Origin: Candidatus Thorarchaeota archaeon MP8T_1
Lineage (GTDB): Archaea; Asgardarchaeota; Thorarchaeia; Thorarchaeales; Thorarchaeaceae
Reading direction: 5' to 3'
Length of the DNA: 53,315 nucleotides
Assembly: GCA_002825465.1 (NCBI GenBank)
Contig: PJER01000015.1
Location: forward strand, 1-53,315
Below, piece by piece: positions 42,686-52,513 of the stretch. Both the position numbers and the translations under genes were made by a program. The notes under the pieces were generated by a model. That model was not told where the DNA came from. It saw only the letters and a program-made list of their open reading frames with translations, and did not search any database. How positions within the stretch are numbered: the first letter of the stretch is position 1; each line of letters starts with the position of its first letter.

Positions 42686-44035
42686 TTGCTTTCACGAGGT
42701 CAGAAGGTCTATTTCGGTATGGCCCGATTGGGTCCAAGTATAATGCTTGATATGCTTGATCTTGCCAGCACTTTATTTTATTTCTCAATCCAGGAATTAC
42801 CTGCAATCTATACTGGTTCTGCGATAGCTTTGAGTTATCTTTCAATCATGATATCTGAGATTACTTTTGGAAATCTAAGTGATAGAACTCCGACAAAGAG
42901 ATGGGGTAGACGAAAACCATACATAATGATTGGAGCTCCACTTATGGCTCTTTCATTTCTCTTGGTATTCAATCCTGGATTATTCATAGCTTCTGGTAAT
43001 GTAATTGGGCTTTTCTTCTATGCAACCATAACAATGAGTCTCTTCAAAGTATTCTATGGAATGACAATGACACCATTTCAAGCATGGATGCCGGAACTCA
43101 CTGAACCTGAAGAACGCCCAGCAGTGTCATCATGGCAGAATGTTGCCAATTTCATTGGATTCGTCATAGGAACCTTTGGTACATCATTCCTTGCCGTCCA
43201 ATCAATTAGTTTGGAACTTCCAACTGAGATCCTCTACATGATATTTGGATTTATGGTAATTCAACTTCTTGGATTTATACCGTCATTGAAGGGTCTTCAA
43301 AATGAAGGGAAATTCATTCCACAACCATCTATCAAAAAAGATCTTGGAATGGCATTGAAAGATCACGATTTTATTGGATGGTTGACAGCTCAAGCATTTC
43401 TTGCAGTAGGTATTTCTTTGATTATCAAGACAACTTTTCCATACATCAATGACTATCTACTCTTTGGATTAGCAGATTTCATAATATTCGGTGTTGAACT
43501 TCTTTCTGTTGTCTTTGTCTTCTTCATCATATACCAATTTACTATTAGAAAGAAGGGAAAGAGATTCACTCTTCAGCTTTCTATGATGTTGGCTGTCATT
43601 TCTCTTCCATTCACTCTAGTCATTACTACATCAACTGCTGGATTCTTGCTTCTCGCATTTGTTGGAGCAGGCGTGGCCGGTTACTACCTGTTTCCTTACA
43701 TAGTATATGCAGACTTTGCGCATAAGAATGAGATAATGACAGGAGAGGGTAGAGCTGGTTTCTATACAAGTTTTCCATCGATACCATTGAATGGAATGCA
43801 AGCATTGTCAGCATTCCTCTGGGGCATTATCTTTGGACTTCCTGAAGTTGTGCCAGTTCCAGGGTCTACCGACTTTGTGTCACAAGGTTACCTACTTTGG
43901 GGTCCGATTGCAGCTCTGTTCATCTTTCTATCAGTCTTGGTACTCTTCAAGGTAAATATCGATCCTGACTTCGAGACTATCAAAACAGAGTATCCAGATG
44001 CTGAACGAGACATTCAATCTACTATAGATGAGTAG
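42686..44035 (+). CDS. GPH-type sugar:cation symporter (MFS)
   Basis: The 449-residue protein has about twelve helices and the GPH-family loop GNLSDRTPTKRWGRRKPYI near residue 65, followed by FQAWMPELTEPEERPAVSSW. Members of this group import sugars or glycosides with a cation. The start is TTG with AGGAGGT seven bases upstream. It converges on the alpha-mannosidase gene with only four bases between stops, which suggests a shared theme of mannoside use, though the two are not co-transcribed. Confidence 0.82.
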   Translation: MLSRGQKVYFGMARLGPSIMLDMLDLASTLFYFSIQELPAIYTGSAIALSYLSIMISEITFGNLSDRTPTKRWGRRKPYIMIGAPLMALSFLLVFNPGLFIASGNVIGLFFYATITMSLFKVFYGMTMTPFQAWMPELTEPEERPAVSSWQNVANFIGFVIGTFGTSFLAVQSISLELPTEILYMIFGFMVIQLLGFIPSLKGLQNEGKFIPQPSIKKDLGMALKDHDFIGWLTAQAFLAVGISLIIKTTFPYINDYLLFGLADFIIFGVELLSVVFVFFIIYQFTIRKKGKRFTLQLSMMLAVISLPFTLVITTSTAGFLLLAFVGAGVAGYYLFPYIVYADFAHKNEIMTGEGRAGFYTSFPSIPLNGMQALSAFLWGIIFGLPEVVPVPGSTDFVSQGYLLWGPIAALFIFLSVLVLFKVNIDPDFETIKTEYPDAERDIQSTIDE

Positions 44036-44039
44036 CCTA

Positions 44040-46862
44040 TCATCGTAGGCTACACATCTTTATCTCTCTTGGATTAAACGAGAGAGCGATAGTACCATCT
44101 GAAATAGAGACCTCGTTAGTCACACTTCCATACATGTCGATTTCCAAGGCTGTCTTGATATCTTCAGATAGCTTTGCTTCTACTTCGACCTTTTTATTCT
44201 CTATATTGAATAGGGTCACTAGAATTGCATTTCCACGGTTTCTCATTGAGGAAATCCTGATGGCTTGGTTATTCAACTCCAGAATGGGAGTAAACAATTC
44301 CTTTGGAGGTTCAGCACTATCAATGGGGAAAACAATAGGATTGGAATGAAATACATCTGAGTGGTCATCGCTCTCAGATAATGGATCATCCTTTGAATGG
44401 ATAACAATTCCATATTGGAAACTGTACTCCTTATTCATCTCTTGCGCACCAGGTGTTGCTTCCGCAGGACCTGCGTGAATAGGTCTCTCTGGATAGTCTG
44501 ACCGTGAGAGCCAACCTATGCAGCGAACCAATGTAATGGCTATACGATGTCCATCTGCTAATTCTACTTCAGGCAATCCTCTGTTTAGAATTGTTATTGC
44601 CTCTGCACTACTCTTATCCTCAACTCGAATGAATCCTTTCTGTGCTTGGATTCCAGATGGTTGTTCTGGAAATTCAGCTCTGGTTGTTGTAAGTTCATCA
44701 GGGCTAGGAATCTTCTCAGCTTCTCCTGACCGTTCGATACAACCAAAATGAGTTGAGGTCAGAGTTGTGTCTGATTTGAATGGGAGATCAAAACAGATTC
44801 TCAATCTATGGTCTTTTGCAGTATTTGTTAGTCTAGTTGTCATTTCAATTCTGGGAGAATCTCGATAAAATCTGAAGACTGTTTCAACTGGTACCTTAGC
44901 TACTCCAATTCTCTTATCTCTAGATGAATCAATTGAACTAAAGATCTCTAGTGTCTGCGTTTGACAAATTTCTGCTACTAATGGTCCTGAACTATTCAGG
45001 ACACGTTTGACATCTTTGACCTTTACCTTTTCAGGTTCTACTCTTCCGAAGGTATACTCGTCTCCACGGTCTCCATAATCTTCGAAGACGTGAAGTGATT
45101 CATACTGTACTCCACTCTTCTTATTGGTTAAATTCAGACTTCCATCTTTGTTAAAATGTATTGAATAATACTTGTTGCTAACATTATTCTTGTCAACCTC
45201 AAGTGTATCATCACTCTTGATTTCTGGTGATTCTTCTACTGGAGTGAGTTTTGAGAATGCCCAAGGTTTGAGTGGAATAACAGAAGCATATACACTCTGT
45301 GTTGGTCTAGATGCGACAAGGTGGATTTTCTTGTACTTCTTACTACCAATGATTGCATTGGCTTCTTGCTTGAGACTCTCCATGTCGAATTCTCCCACAG
45401 GATGCCTATCTGCAATGAATCTGAGTTCTAAGATACCTGGCTCATCTCCATCGAAGTACTCGACTCCATTAATGTAGAAATCCATGAGTTTTCGTCCTGG
45501 TAAGAGGCGCATCCCCATTTTAGCCGCCGTCATTCCAATTGTGGTATCCATGAAGATGTCTTCTTTTGATGTGAGCTTCTGGACGCCAAAGAGTTCACCA
45601 TCTTCTGTCTTTATTCCATGAACTAATTTGCTACCTGGTGCAGTAAACTCGAAGTAAACTGGAGATTGTGAGCTACCTCCTGAGTTAAAAATTGCAATTG
45701 ATGATTCATCTGCTGGCTTCACAATCTTGTGCATTCTCTTTTCAGCATCTTTCAAAGCACCTTCGCAGATTGTTTCAGCCCATGAGAACCTAGCCTTCAT
45801 CTCTTCATGAGTTTGGTCCACTGAACAACCACAGATTGAGTCATGAGGCTGATTCTTGAGTAACCACTTCCATGCGGTCTTCAGGAATTCCTCAGGATAC
45901 TCAAAATCCGACACCTTGGACAAGTACACCCAGAGAGGTTCGACTCGTCTAGTAAGCATGTCTTCTACCTTCTGGTTCCACTGCTTAATCCACATTCTTG
46001 CAGAGTATGTATCCTGAAGAAGATTGGCTCTAGCTGACGATCTAAACTCTCCGATCATGACCTGAGGATTATATTCGTTATTCTTGATCGATTCATGAAG
46101 GTTCTCAACGAAGTCTTTCAATGAAGAGACTTTGACATCAAATTCTTCACCTGATAATCTCTTAGCGAATTCTTTTGTGAAAGGTTGTGGAAAGAGATGG
46201 TCTGATCCATTCATGAGTAGGTACATTGGAAATGGAGAGAATGGTTTGAGTTCACTCACCTTTTCGTTAACTGCATCTACAAACTCATCATAGTTTGCAG
46301 GAAGCATAGTTGCATTGCCATATCCAAATGGAAGATAGACTCCTTGTACAGAAGATACAGAACTCTCGTGGGATTTCCAGATGAATGGAACCGAAGTAAG
46401 AGTATGAGGAATACCTCGCCAGAGAACCGTTGTCTTTAGATTAGTCAGGTCTCCCAATAACTGAGGAATTCCACTAGTGTGTCCGAATTGATCTGGGAGA
46501 TATGCAATATCCATTAGTGGTATTTCATGTTCTATTGCGTAATCATGACTGATTTCCAAATTACGGATTAGACTCTCCCCACCAACAAGCCACTCATCTG
46601 GAAGGAGATACCATGGTCCAACTGTGATTTTTTTCTCACGGATTCTTTGGAGTAATTCTTGGAACTTATGCGGACGAATTTCCATGTAGTCTTCAAGAAC
46701 AATTGTCTGTCCATCTAGCATGAAGATGAAATCTTGGTTATCAAGAATCTTGAGTAGTTCATCGATAAGCTGAACGAGCGAGTATCTAAACTTTTGAAAT
46801 GGGAGATACCACTCTCTATCCCAATGTGTATGTGGTACAATGAAAATCTTCTTGGTGACCAT
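44040..46862 (-). CDS. Glycoside hydrolase family 38 alpha-mannosidase
   Basis: The 940-residue protein has the GH38 metal site HTHWDREWY (11-19), the nucleophile Asp in YLPDQFGH (D124), the helical three-bundle after residue 280 (QPHDSICGCSVDQTHEEM) and a long C-terminal beta-sandwich (YDRGDEYTFG). No signal peptide is seen, so it acts in the cytoplasm on imported mannosides or in turnover of the cell's own glycans. Length is normal. GAGGA precedes the ATG at moderate distance. It lies beside the sugar symporter. Confidence 0.93.
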   Translation of the reverse strand: MVTKKIFIVPHTHWDREWYLPFQKFRYSLVQLIDELLKILDNQDFIFMLDGQTIVLEDYMEIRPHKFQELLQRIREKKITVGPWYLLPDEWLVGGESLIRNLEISHDYAIEHEIPLMDIAYLPDQFGHTSGIPQLLGDLTNLKTTVLWRGIPHTLTSVPFIWKSHESSVSSVQGVYLPFGYGNATMLPANYDEFVDAVNEKVSELKPFSPFPMYLLMNGSDHLFPQPFTKEFAKRLSGEEFDVKVSSLKDFVENLHESIKNNEYNPQVMIGEFRSSARANLLQDTYSARMWIKQWNQKVEDMLTRRVEPLWVYLSKVSDFEYPEEFLKTAWKWLLKNQPHDSICGCSVDQTHEEMKARFSWAETICEGALKDAEKRMHKIVKPADESSIAIFNSGGSSQSPVYFEFTAPGSKLVHGIKTEDGELFGVQKLTSKEDIFMDTTIGMTAAKMGMRLLPGRKLMDFYINGVEYFDGDEPGILELRFIADRHPVGEFDMESLKQEANAIIGSKKYKKIHLVASRPTQSVYASVIPLKPWAFSKLTPVEESPEIKSDDTLEVDKNNVSNKYYSIHFNKDGSLNLTNKKSGVQYESLHVFEDYGDRGDEYTFGRVEPEKVKVKDVKRVLNSSGPLVAEICQTQTLEIFSSIDSSRDKRIGVAKVPVETVFRFYRDSPRIEMTTRLTNTAKDHRLRICFDLPFKSDTTLTSTHFGCIERSGEAEKIPSPDELTTTRAEFPEQPSGIQAQKGFIRVEDKSSAEAITILNRGLPEVELADGHRIAITLVRCIGWLSRSDYPERPIHAGPAEATPGAQEMNKEYSFQYGIVIHSKDDPLSESDDHSDVFHSNPIVFPIDSAEPPKELFTPILELNNQAIRISSMRNRGNAILVTLFNIENKKVEVEAKLSEDIKTALEIDMYGSVTNEVSISDGTIALSFNPREIKMCSLR

Positions 46863-47009
46863 GTTTTATTCCTCAGTAAGAGTGCGTTATCTTTCCTACA
46901 GATAATCTGTCAGAAAAGGATTTTGTGCCAAATCAGTTACATTTGCATGCTTACTGACCGCAAATATTCATTCAGGTCTACAATAAATCAAATTGATGAG
47001 ATCTAAGTA

Positions 47010-48200
47010 TCACTTCTTTTTCTTGACAATCAGAACAATAACAGCTGCTACAGTGATGACTGAAGCGACTAATACAAGCGTAATTAGTTCCAAGCCAGAT
47101 CCGGTTGATGTCACGGTACCAGTTTGATCCTCCATCTCAGTCCAGGTATTATCTTCGTATGAATAGACCCATGTGTCATCAAACTGGGCCCCATCTATTA
47201 CAATCCCCCCGAATAAAATTGTAATGTTGTTTGCTGAGTCAAATGCAAGTCCTGTGTTAATCCTGTCCCCGGGAGCTATTGTCGGGAAACGTTGTTGCCA
47301 TGTGTTTGACTGACCATCGTAAATCCATGTATGGTCTACTGCATTGTCACCAATCTGACCTCCAAATAAAACGCATTTCCTATCTACGGAGTCATAGGTC
47401 ATTGATGGCCATTTCAGAGGATCAGGGTGTCCAGATGGTGAGAGTTCTGTCCAATTGTTTGTTGAAGTATCGAAAGTCCAAGTGTCATCTTGATGTCCTT
47501 GAAACTCTGTATTTCCTGATGTCATGACAACCTGATTGATTGCTTCATCATATACCATGACATGTCCATATCGCGCTAGTGGTAACTCTGCTGGAAGGAG
47601 TTCAGACCATTCTCTGGTTTCGCAGTTGAATTTCCATGTATCATCTCGTTCATGTCCATCTTCTCCAAATCCTCCAAAGAGGATCACAGCATTCTCGCGC
47701 GAATCATATGCCATAGATAGTGAGTGATGAACGCCGGGATCAATTGCTGTTGCCACTTGCGACCAAGTTTGACTATCACATGAAAATGACCATGTATCCG
47801 TAGGATTAACTGGTCCTTGGCCTCCATAGAGAATAATCTCGTTTGTTTCATTACAATAGACCATTGCATGGTTTGATCGTGCAGAAGGCGAAGGCGTTAG
47901 CTCAAGTTCTATCCAAGAGTTCTCTGTGTATGAGTAGGTCCATGTATCCCCTAAATAATGCCATCCCCCTACCAGTGAGAATCCTCCAAAAATGACTGTT
48001 ACATTATTGCAAGGATCATACGTAATAGAATGCGCACCTCTAGCAGTTGGTTTTGCTGATACCTGTGCCTGGACAAAACTAGTATCAGATAATACTAATG
48101 GTAGTATGAGTGTCATGGACATGAATAGAATTACACACCAACGATACCTCAAGCTAATTTCTCCTAACTCTTTGTGTTGCAATTTAAACCATTCAATCAT
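47010..48200 (-). CDS. Kelch-repeat surface protein with C-terminal anchor
   Basis: The 396-residue protein starts with a signal-like helix (about 20-45), has about six kelch blades from residue 55 to 345 marked by GGxxxxxxxxDTW (GDTWTYSYTENSW, DDTWKFNCETREW, DDTWTFDTSTNNW, DDTWVYSYEDNTW), and ends with a hydrophobic helix and KKKK. It is a propeller displayed outside the cell, likely for binding. The ATG at 48200 is preferred; a TATA-like AGTTATAGATC lies about 30-40 bases before it. The TTG at 48227 would fall above the transcription start. Confidence 0.78.
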   Translation of the reverse strand: MIEWFKLQHKELGEISLRYRWCVILFMSMTLILPLVLSDTSFVQAQVSAKPTARGAHSITYDPCNNVTVIFGGFSLVGGWHYLGDTWTYSYTENSWIELELTPSPSARSNHAMVYCNETNEIILYGGQGPVNPTDTWSFSCDSQTWSQVATAIDPGVHHSLSMAYDSRENAVILFGGFGEDGHERDDTWKFNCETREWSELLPAELPLARYGHVMVYDEAINQVVMTSGNTEFQGHQDDTWTFDTSTNNWTELSPSGHPDPLKWPSMTYDSVDRKCVLFGGQIGDNAVDHTWIYDGQSNTWQQRFPTIAPGDRINTGLAFDSANNITILFGGIVIDGAQFDDTWVYSYEDNTWTEMEDQTGTVTSTGSGLELITLVLVASVITVAAVIVLIVKKKK

Positions 48201-48339
48201 CGTATATATCACTACATTCTCGCGCAATTGATCTATAACTAATCCGAAAGTAGGAACAAGAACTCCACTCTCACCTAGAATTACTTGAATAACTAAGTTA
48301 TTGTTTCATTACTCTTTTATTATTTTCAAATTTATTTCT

Positions 48340-48371
48340 ATTCGATGAATATTTAAACAGAGTAATCGAAT
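48340..48371 (+). promoter_or_regulatory. Inverted repeat flanking the TATA box of the 48417 gene
   Basis: ATTCGAT (48340-48346) and ATCGAAT (48365-48371) are inverted copies on either side of AATATTTAAA (48348-48357). A repressor could bind here. It is in the divergent region shared with the kelch gene. Confidence 0.4.
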
Positions 48372-48416
48372 ACTCTACGATTATGAGACGTGGTTCTTAA
48401 TTTAGGAGGAGAAAAA

Positions 48417-50882
48417 ATGCGCCATAGGCAAGCAATCCTAGTGTTGTCTATTCTGAGCCTCGGAATTATTTTTCAGAGTGGAATTTTGATTTCCACGCAA
48501 GAAAATGCAAGTATTGCTCAATCGACAGAAGATACAGGGACATATCTTGAAGAAATCTCAGCAAGGCCTTCACTTGATGTGAGTGAACAAATATGGAATC
48601 TCACTTATGGTGGATCCGGAGATGATGCAATTCATAGTATCTCGAATTGCTCTGATGGCGGATACATCATGGTAGGTTGGACTTCAAGTTTTGGTGTGAC
48701 TAATGACCTTTGGTTAGTAAAAGTCGGGCAGAATGGGAATTTCCTCTGGAATAAAACCTTCAATTCAATGTACACACATGGCTTTGATGTAATTGAATGT
48801 CAGGGTGGTGGTTTTGCAATTGTCGGTTGGTATGGTGATATCATACTTAATGCTGAGATGTTTTTACTTCGAACAGATGCCAGTGGTAATGAACTTTATA
48901 GAAAGACATTTGGTACAACTGGAGATGACCAGGCAACCTCCATTCTTGAGATATCCACTGGTGGTTTCTTACTGACAGGTGTTATCTATGCGGATAATCC
49001 GACAAAGCATGAAAGTATATTATTATGGACTGACTCCTCAGGGGATCAAATCAGAAATGTAACATATAATTTTGGATCCGGAGATATCTATACTTGGCTT
49101 TTTGATACGATTGAGTGTAAAAATGGGGGATTCCTTACAGTTGGGACAAGAATTGAATCAGTAGCTTCATTGCTAGTTGTTCGGACTAATGCTCTTGGTT
49201 CATTATTGTGGTCTGATTATTATGGAGCTGGAGTAGCACTCTCTGTCCTTGAGAATAGTGATTACAATTATGTCCTTTGTGGCTATAATAACTCTGGCAC
49301 GATTTTCAAGGAATTAGACAAAGCGGGTACCCAGACGCGATCAACAACATACGATTTCAAAGATAGTACAAATTCTATTGGGACTAAAATTGTCGAACAT
49401 CCGCTTGGTGGGTATATAATTTCAGGGATTGTAGATTTCCAATACTCCTCTACAAACGCGTCTGTACTTAAAATTCAATCAAATGGAGATGAAGAATGGA
49501 ATACTACATTACCAATGGGAGGTAGTGAAGCTAGAGGTGTATTTATTGCAGAAGATTTGAGTATCATCCTTGCTGGAACTAGAGATCAACGAGGTATTGA
49601 TACAAATGGATGGATTCTATCAATGCCATCTTTCTACTGGGAAGTTGCTCCAGAGGATTGGAGTGTTGAGAGAGATCTGGGCTATGTTCTTGATGCTAAT
49701 ACTAGTATAGATGTATTCACTGACCTCTGGTGGATTGATAATGTTCTGTTGGATGTTGATGCTGATGGAGTCATTAGCGAGCTTGCACCATTACCTCTAG
49801 GTGACCATGAATTCAATCTATATGTCCATGACATTATGAATCGAACAATGAAGGTAAACTTCTGGCTTCATGTAGAGGATAACCTTGCTCCTCAATGGAT
49901 CGTAACACCAAGTAATCGGGAACATGAATATGGAACCATATTCAACTGCAGCTTGCCAGCGTTTGATACTTCAGGTGTCTTTTATTGGATAAACGATACT
50001 ATAAACTTCGAGCATCTTGGAGCTGGCCTAATTGAATCAAATGGTATTCTACCTCTTGGTGCATACCACTTGAGAATGAATGTCAGTGATATATATGGAA
50101 ACAGAGCCTCTGCTGAATTCACTGTGACAATCTTGGATACAACATTTCCAGTAATTGAAGGCTCTACAGATATAATCAAGGAATACTCTGTCACTGACTA
50201 TATTCTACAGTGGAACTGCACTGATCTCTTACCAGACTACTTCATCGTCACTCGAAATAATTCAGAGATTGATTCAGGCACTTGGAATGGAAGTGATCTG
50301 AGAGTCCGTCTCGATGGATTACCTCTTGGTTTGTATGTGTTCAATCTCATTATCAACGATACATCCAACAACTATGTCGAAGATGAGGTCTTGGTGACAA
50401 TAGCAGATTTGATTGCCCCAACTGTCGATCATCCCCAAGATATTTGGTATCTTGAAGGTGGTGTTGGAAGTAGTATTACTTGGCATCCTGATGATCTCTT
50501 TCCAACTAGCTATCGTATTTTTGTAGATGATACTGAAATGGAGAGTGGAGCATGGGATGGTTCTAGCATAACATACTCTGTTGATGGTCTGATACCAGGT
50601 GTTCATAACTGCACAATCGTCTTGTATGATATAGATGATAACTTAGTAACAGATTATGTTCAAGTAACAGTTCTTGATTGGCCTGATTATGTGCCAACTA
50701 CACCACCATCAACTACTACAACTACTGGCAACACAACTCCGACTGACCTGATAGATTACATCCGAGGAGTAGAAGGGTCATTTACTCTAGGACTGACCCT
50801 TGTTGGGATATTAGCTGGTACTGCGATAGTTGTTGGGGTTATCAATATCATATTGATGCGAAAAATGAAACCTAGTACATGA
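48417..50882 (+). CDS. Large surface protein: N-terminal propeller-like repeats, Ig-like modules, Thr-rich stalk, anchor
   Basis: The 821-residue protein begins with a signal helix. Residues about 55-400 contain repeats of the type LTYGGSGDDAIHSISNCSDGGYIMVGWT, typical of propeller-like repeats in archaeal and bacterial surface proteins. Residues 440-760 hold about four Ig-like beta modules; the last ones share WNCTDLLPDYF / WHPDDLFPTSYR, SGTWNGSDL / SGAWDGSSI and VTxxD patterns. A Pro/Thr stalk (PTTPPSTTTTTGNTTPTD) and one helix follow with RKMKPST at the end. It likely stands on the surface for binding or adhesion. AGGAGGAG is just before the ATG at 48417. Confidence 0.85.
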   Translation: MRHRQAILVLSILSLGIIFQSGILISTQENASIAQSTEDTGTYLEEISARPSLDVSEQIWNLTYGGSGDDAIHSISNCSDGGYIMVGWTSSFGVTNDLWLVKVGQNGNFLWNKTFNSMYTHGFDVIECQGGGFAIVGWYGDIILNAEMFLLRTDASGNELYRKTFGTTGDDQATSILEISTGGFLLTGVIYADNPTKHESILLWTDSSGDQIRNVTYNFGSGDIYTWLFDTIECKNGGFLTVGTRIESVASLLVVRTNALGSLLWSDYYGAGVALSVLENSDYNYVLCGYNNSGTIFKELDKAGTQTRSTTYDFKDSTNSIGTKIVEHPLGGYIISGIVDFQYSSTNASVLKIQSNGDEEWNTTLPMGGSEARGVFIAEDLSIILAGTRDQRGIDTNGWILSMPSFYWEVAPEDWSVERDLGYVLDANTSIDVFTDLWWIDNVLLDVDADGVISELAPLPLGDHEFNLYVHDIMNRTMKVNFWLHVEDNLAPQWIVTPSNREHEYGTIFNCSLPAFDTSGVFYWINDTINFEHLGAGLIESNGILPLGAYHLRMNVSDIYGNRASAEFTVTILDTTFPVIEGSTDIIKEYSVTDYILQWNCTDLLPDYFIVTRNNSEIDSGTWNGSDLRVRLDGLPLGLYVFNLIINDTSNNYVEDEVLVTIADLIAPTVDHPQDIWYLEGGVGSSITWHPDDLFPTSYRIFVDDTEMESGAWDGSSITYSVDGLIPGVHNCTIVLYDIDDNLVTDYVQVTVLDWPDYVPTTPPSTTTTTGNTTPTDLIDYIRGVEGSFTLGLTLVGILAGTAIVVGVINIILMRKMKPST

Positions 50883-50920
50883 AATAAAATAGAATGACGA
50901 GGAGCCTCGCATAGAGGCTC
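50882..50920 (-). terminator. Terminator after rubredoxin
   Basis: GAGCCTC (50902-50908) pairs with GAGGCTC (50914-50920). On the minus strand CTCGTCATTCTATTTTATTTC follows; the plus side is not T-rich, so it mainly serves rubredoxin, ending 15 bases after its stop. Confidence 0.55.
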
Positions 50921-50934
50921 ACTCAAGCCCAGGA

Positions 50935-51096
50935 TTACTCGATTAACTCGAAGTCTTCCTTTGCAGCTCCACACATGGGGCAAACCCAGTCGTCGGGGAG
51001 ATCTGCAAACTTGGTACCCGCAGCAATACCGCTGTCAGGGTCTCCCTTATCTTCGTCGTAGATCCAGCCACATACCATACACTCGTATTGTGCCAT
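50935..51096 (-). CDS. Rubredoxin
   Basis: A 53-residue frame encodes a complete rubredoxin: [18 protein letters not shown] at the start and [15 protein letters not shown] at the end, giving the four iron-binding Cys as two CxxC pairs. It is a cytoplasmic one-electron carrier, the likely partner of the flavodiiron protein at 2615 or the rubrerythrin at 3919, though it is 47 kb away. GGAGAT lies about eight bases before the ATG. The gene stands alone with its own terminator. Confidence 0.95.
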   Translation of the reverse strand: MAQYECMVCGWIYDEDKGDPDSGIAAGTKFADLPDDWVCPMCGAAKEDFELIE

Positions 51097-51214
51097 TTTT
51101 GTATCTCCAGTTTTGGGGTCAATCGATATTAACCCGCTTTAGTCATCCTTACTGATTTGGGTTAAAAATCTTGACCTATAAACCAGATGAGGGTGTAGGA
51201 GTAGAAAACTCCTA

Positions 51215-52471
51215 CTATTCCCATTCTGAATCCTCTTCGGAAGATTCCTCGTCTTCAAATTCGTCCTCATCTTCAAACTCTGAGGATTCTTCTTCGACTT
51301 CTTCTGTATAGGACGGTTCTTCTTCTTCCTCAGTATATACAGGTTCTTCTGCTTCAACAATTTCTTCTTCAGGTTCTTCCTCTGGTTCATCTCTAACGAT
51401 TGGCATATCCTCTGGAACTTCAGCAGGTTTGAGAACTTTTCTTGATTTTCTGAGGAAATTCAATTCCATAATGAAAGCTACAAATGGGAAGACTATCAGC
51501 TTGACAGCATCTCCAATTCCTCCCATGAGGGTTTCATCTGTAATGCCAAGAATAACTCCAAACATGGCATCTACGAACATGAATCCTGAAGCTAGGAAAA
51601 AGGTAAAGGTTGCTGCCAATTCCTTACTCAGTTTCCATCGTGTATCCAGTTCAGCTCGTGATGCAAGTGAACGACCGACACTGCTCATTGTATAGAGAAT
51701 AAAGAATACTGAGATACTGATTGCAATTAGATCCAGTCCAGGCGTATATCCCTTTACGACGTTGTAGATGAAGTATGCTGAATAGAATGAAATGAAAAAT
51801 CCTAAGAATGAGATATTGCTAGCGTGTGATTTGCTCCGTTCTGCAACAAGAATCAATCCGTTAATGAAATTGAATAAGGTTGCAAGGAACGCTCCGACTA
51901 TTCCAAATGCAAGTCCTGCTCCGAGTGATGGATTAACAAAAATGAATGTACCAAGTAAAGCACCCCAGATTACGACATAATTGAGGATGTAAATGAAGCC
52001 AAAAAGAAATCCTACCAATTTGGAACGACTATCAAGAGTTACACTCTCAGCGTATCCCAAGGATGAGCGAGTTGAAAAATATGATTGAAAACCAATCCAG
52101 CCAAGGAATGCAACTCCTATATACATCCAGTTGAAGATGGGTCTGATGAAAAATAATAGTATCAGAACAAAGATACTAACAAAAATCCAGATGAATGTGT
52201 ACAAGAGTGATTTACGATATGACTCGTCATCTGCTACAAATCTTGCCAAACCCAAAAGGGCAACGAATCCTGTGACCAAAAAATATGTTGGAAACACTCC
52301 ACCGATCCAAAGTGCAATAGGACGCAGTGGTTCAAACATTAAAGCAAGATTCTGCCAGATAGTAATGGTAAATGCTCCGATAAAGAAGACGAGTGTAAGC
52401 CACTTCATTCTCTTTGATGCAAAGAATAGTTTTAGACCTTCAATGAAATTTGTTAGTATTGGAATATCCAC
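51215..52471 (-). CDS. Multi-pass membrane protein with long acidic tail
   Basis: The 418-residue protein has about ten hydrophobic helices between residues 25 and 335. The last 75 residues are nearly all Glu, Asp, Ser and Tyr (EEPEEEIVEAEEPVYTEEEEE). The acidic tail is probably cytoplasmic and could bind cations or proteins. I recognise no family. The start is GTG at 52471 with GGAGG eight bases upstream; a TTG at 52486 includes the SD itself and is less likely. Confidence 0.65.
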   Translation of the reverse strand: MDIPILTNFIEGLKLFFASKRMKWLTLVFFIGAFTITIWQNLALMFEPLRPIALWIGGVFPTYFLVTGFVALLGLARFVADDESYRKSLLYTFIWIFVSIFVLILLFFIRPIFNWMYIGVAFLGWIGFQSYFSTRSSLGYAESVTLDSRSKLVGFLFGFIYILNYVVIWGALLGTFIFVNPSLGAGLAFGIVGAFLATLFNFINGLILVAERSKSHASNISFLGFFISFYSAYFIYNVVKGYTPGLDLIAISISVFFILYTMSSVGRSLASRAELDTRWKLSKELAATFTFFLASGFMFVDAMFGVILGITDETLMGGIGDAVKLIVFPFVAFIMELNFLRKSRKVLKPAEVPEDMPIVRDEPEEEPEEEIVEAEEPVYTEEEEEPSYTEEVEEESSEFEDEDEFEDEESSEEDSEWE

Positions 52472-52513
52472 TTCAAATTCCTCCAATCGCTACTGTATTT
52501 TGTTGTACTCTCC

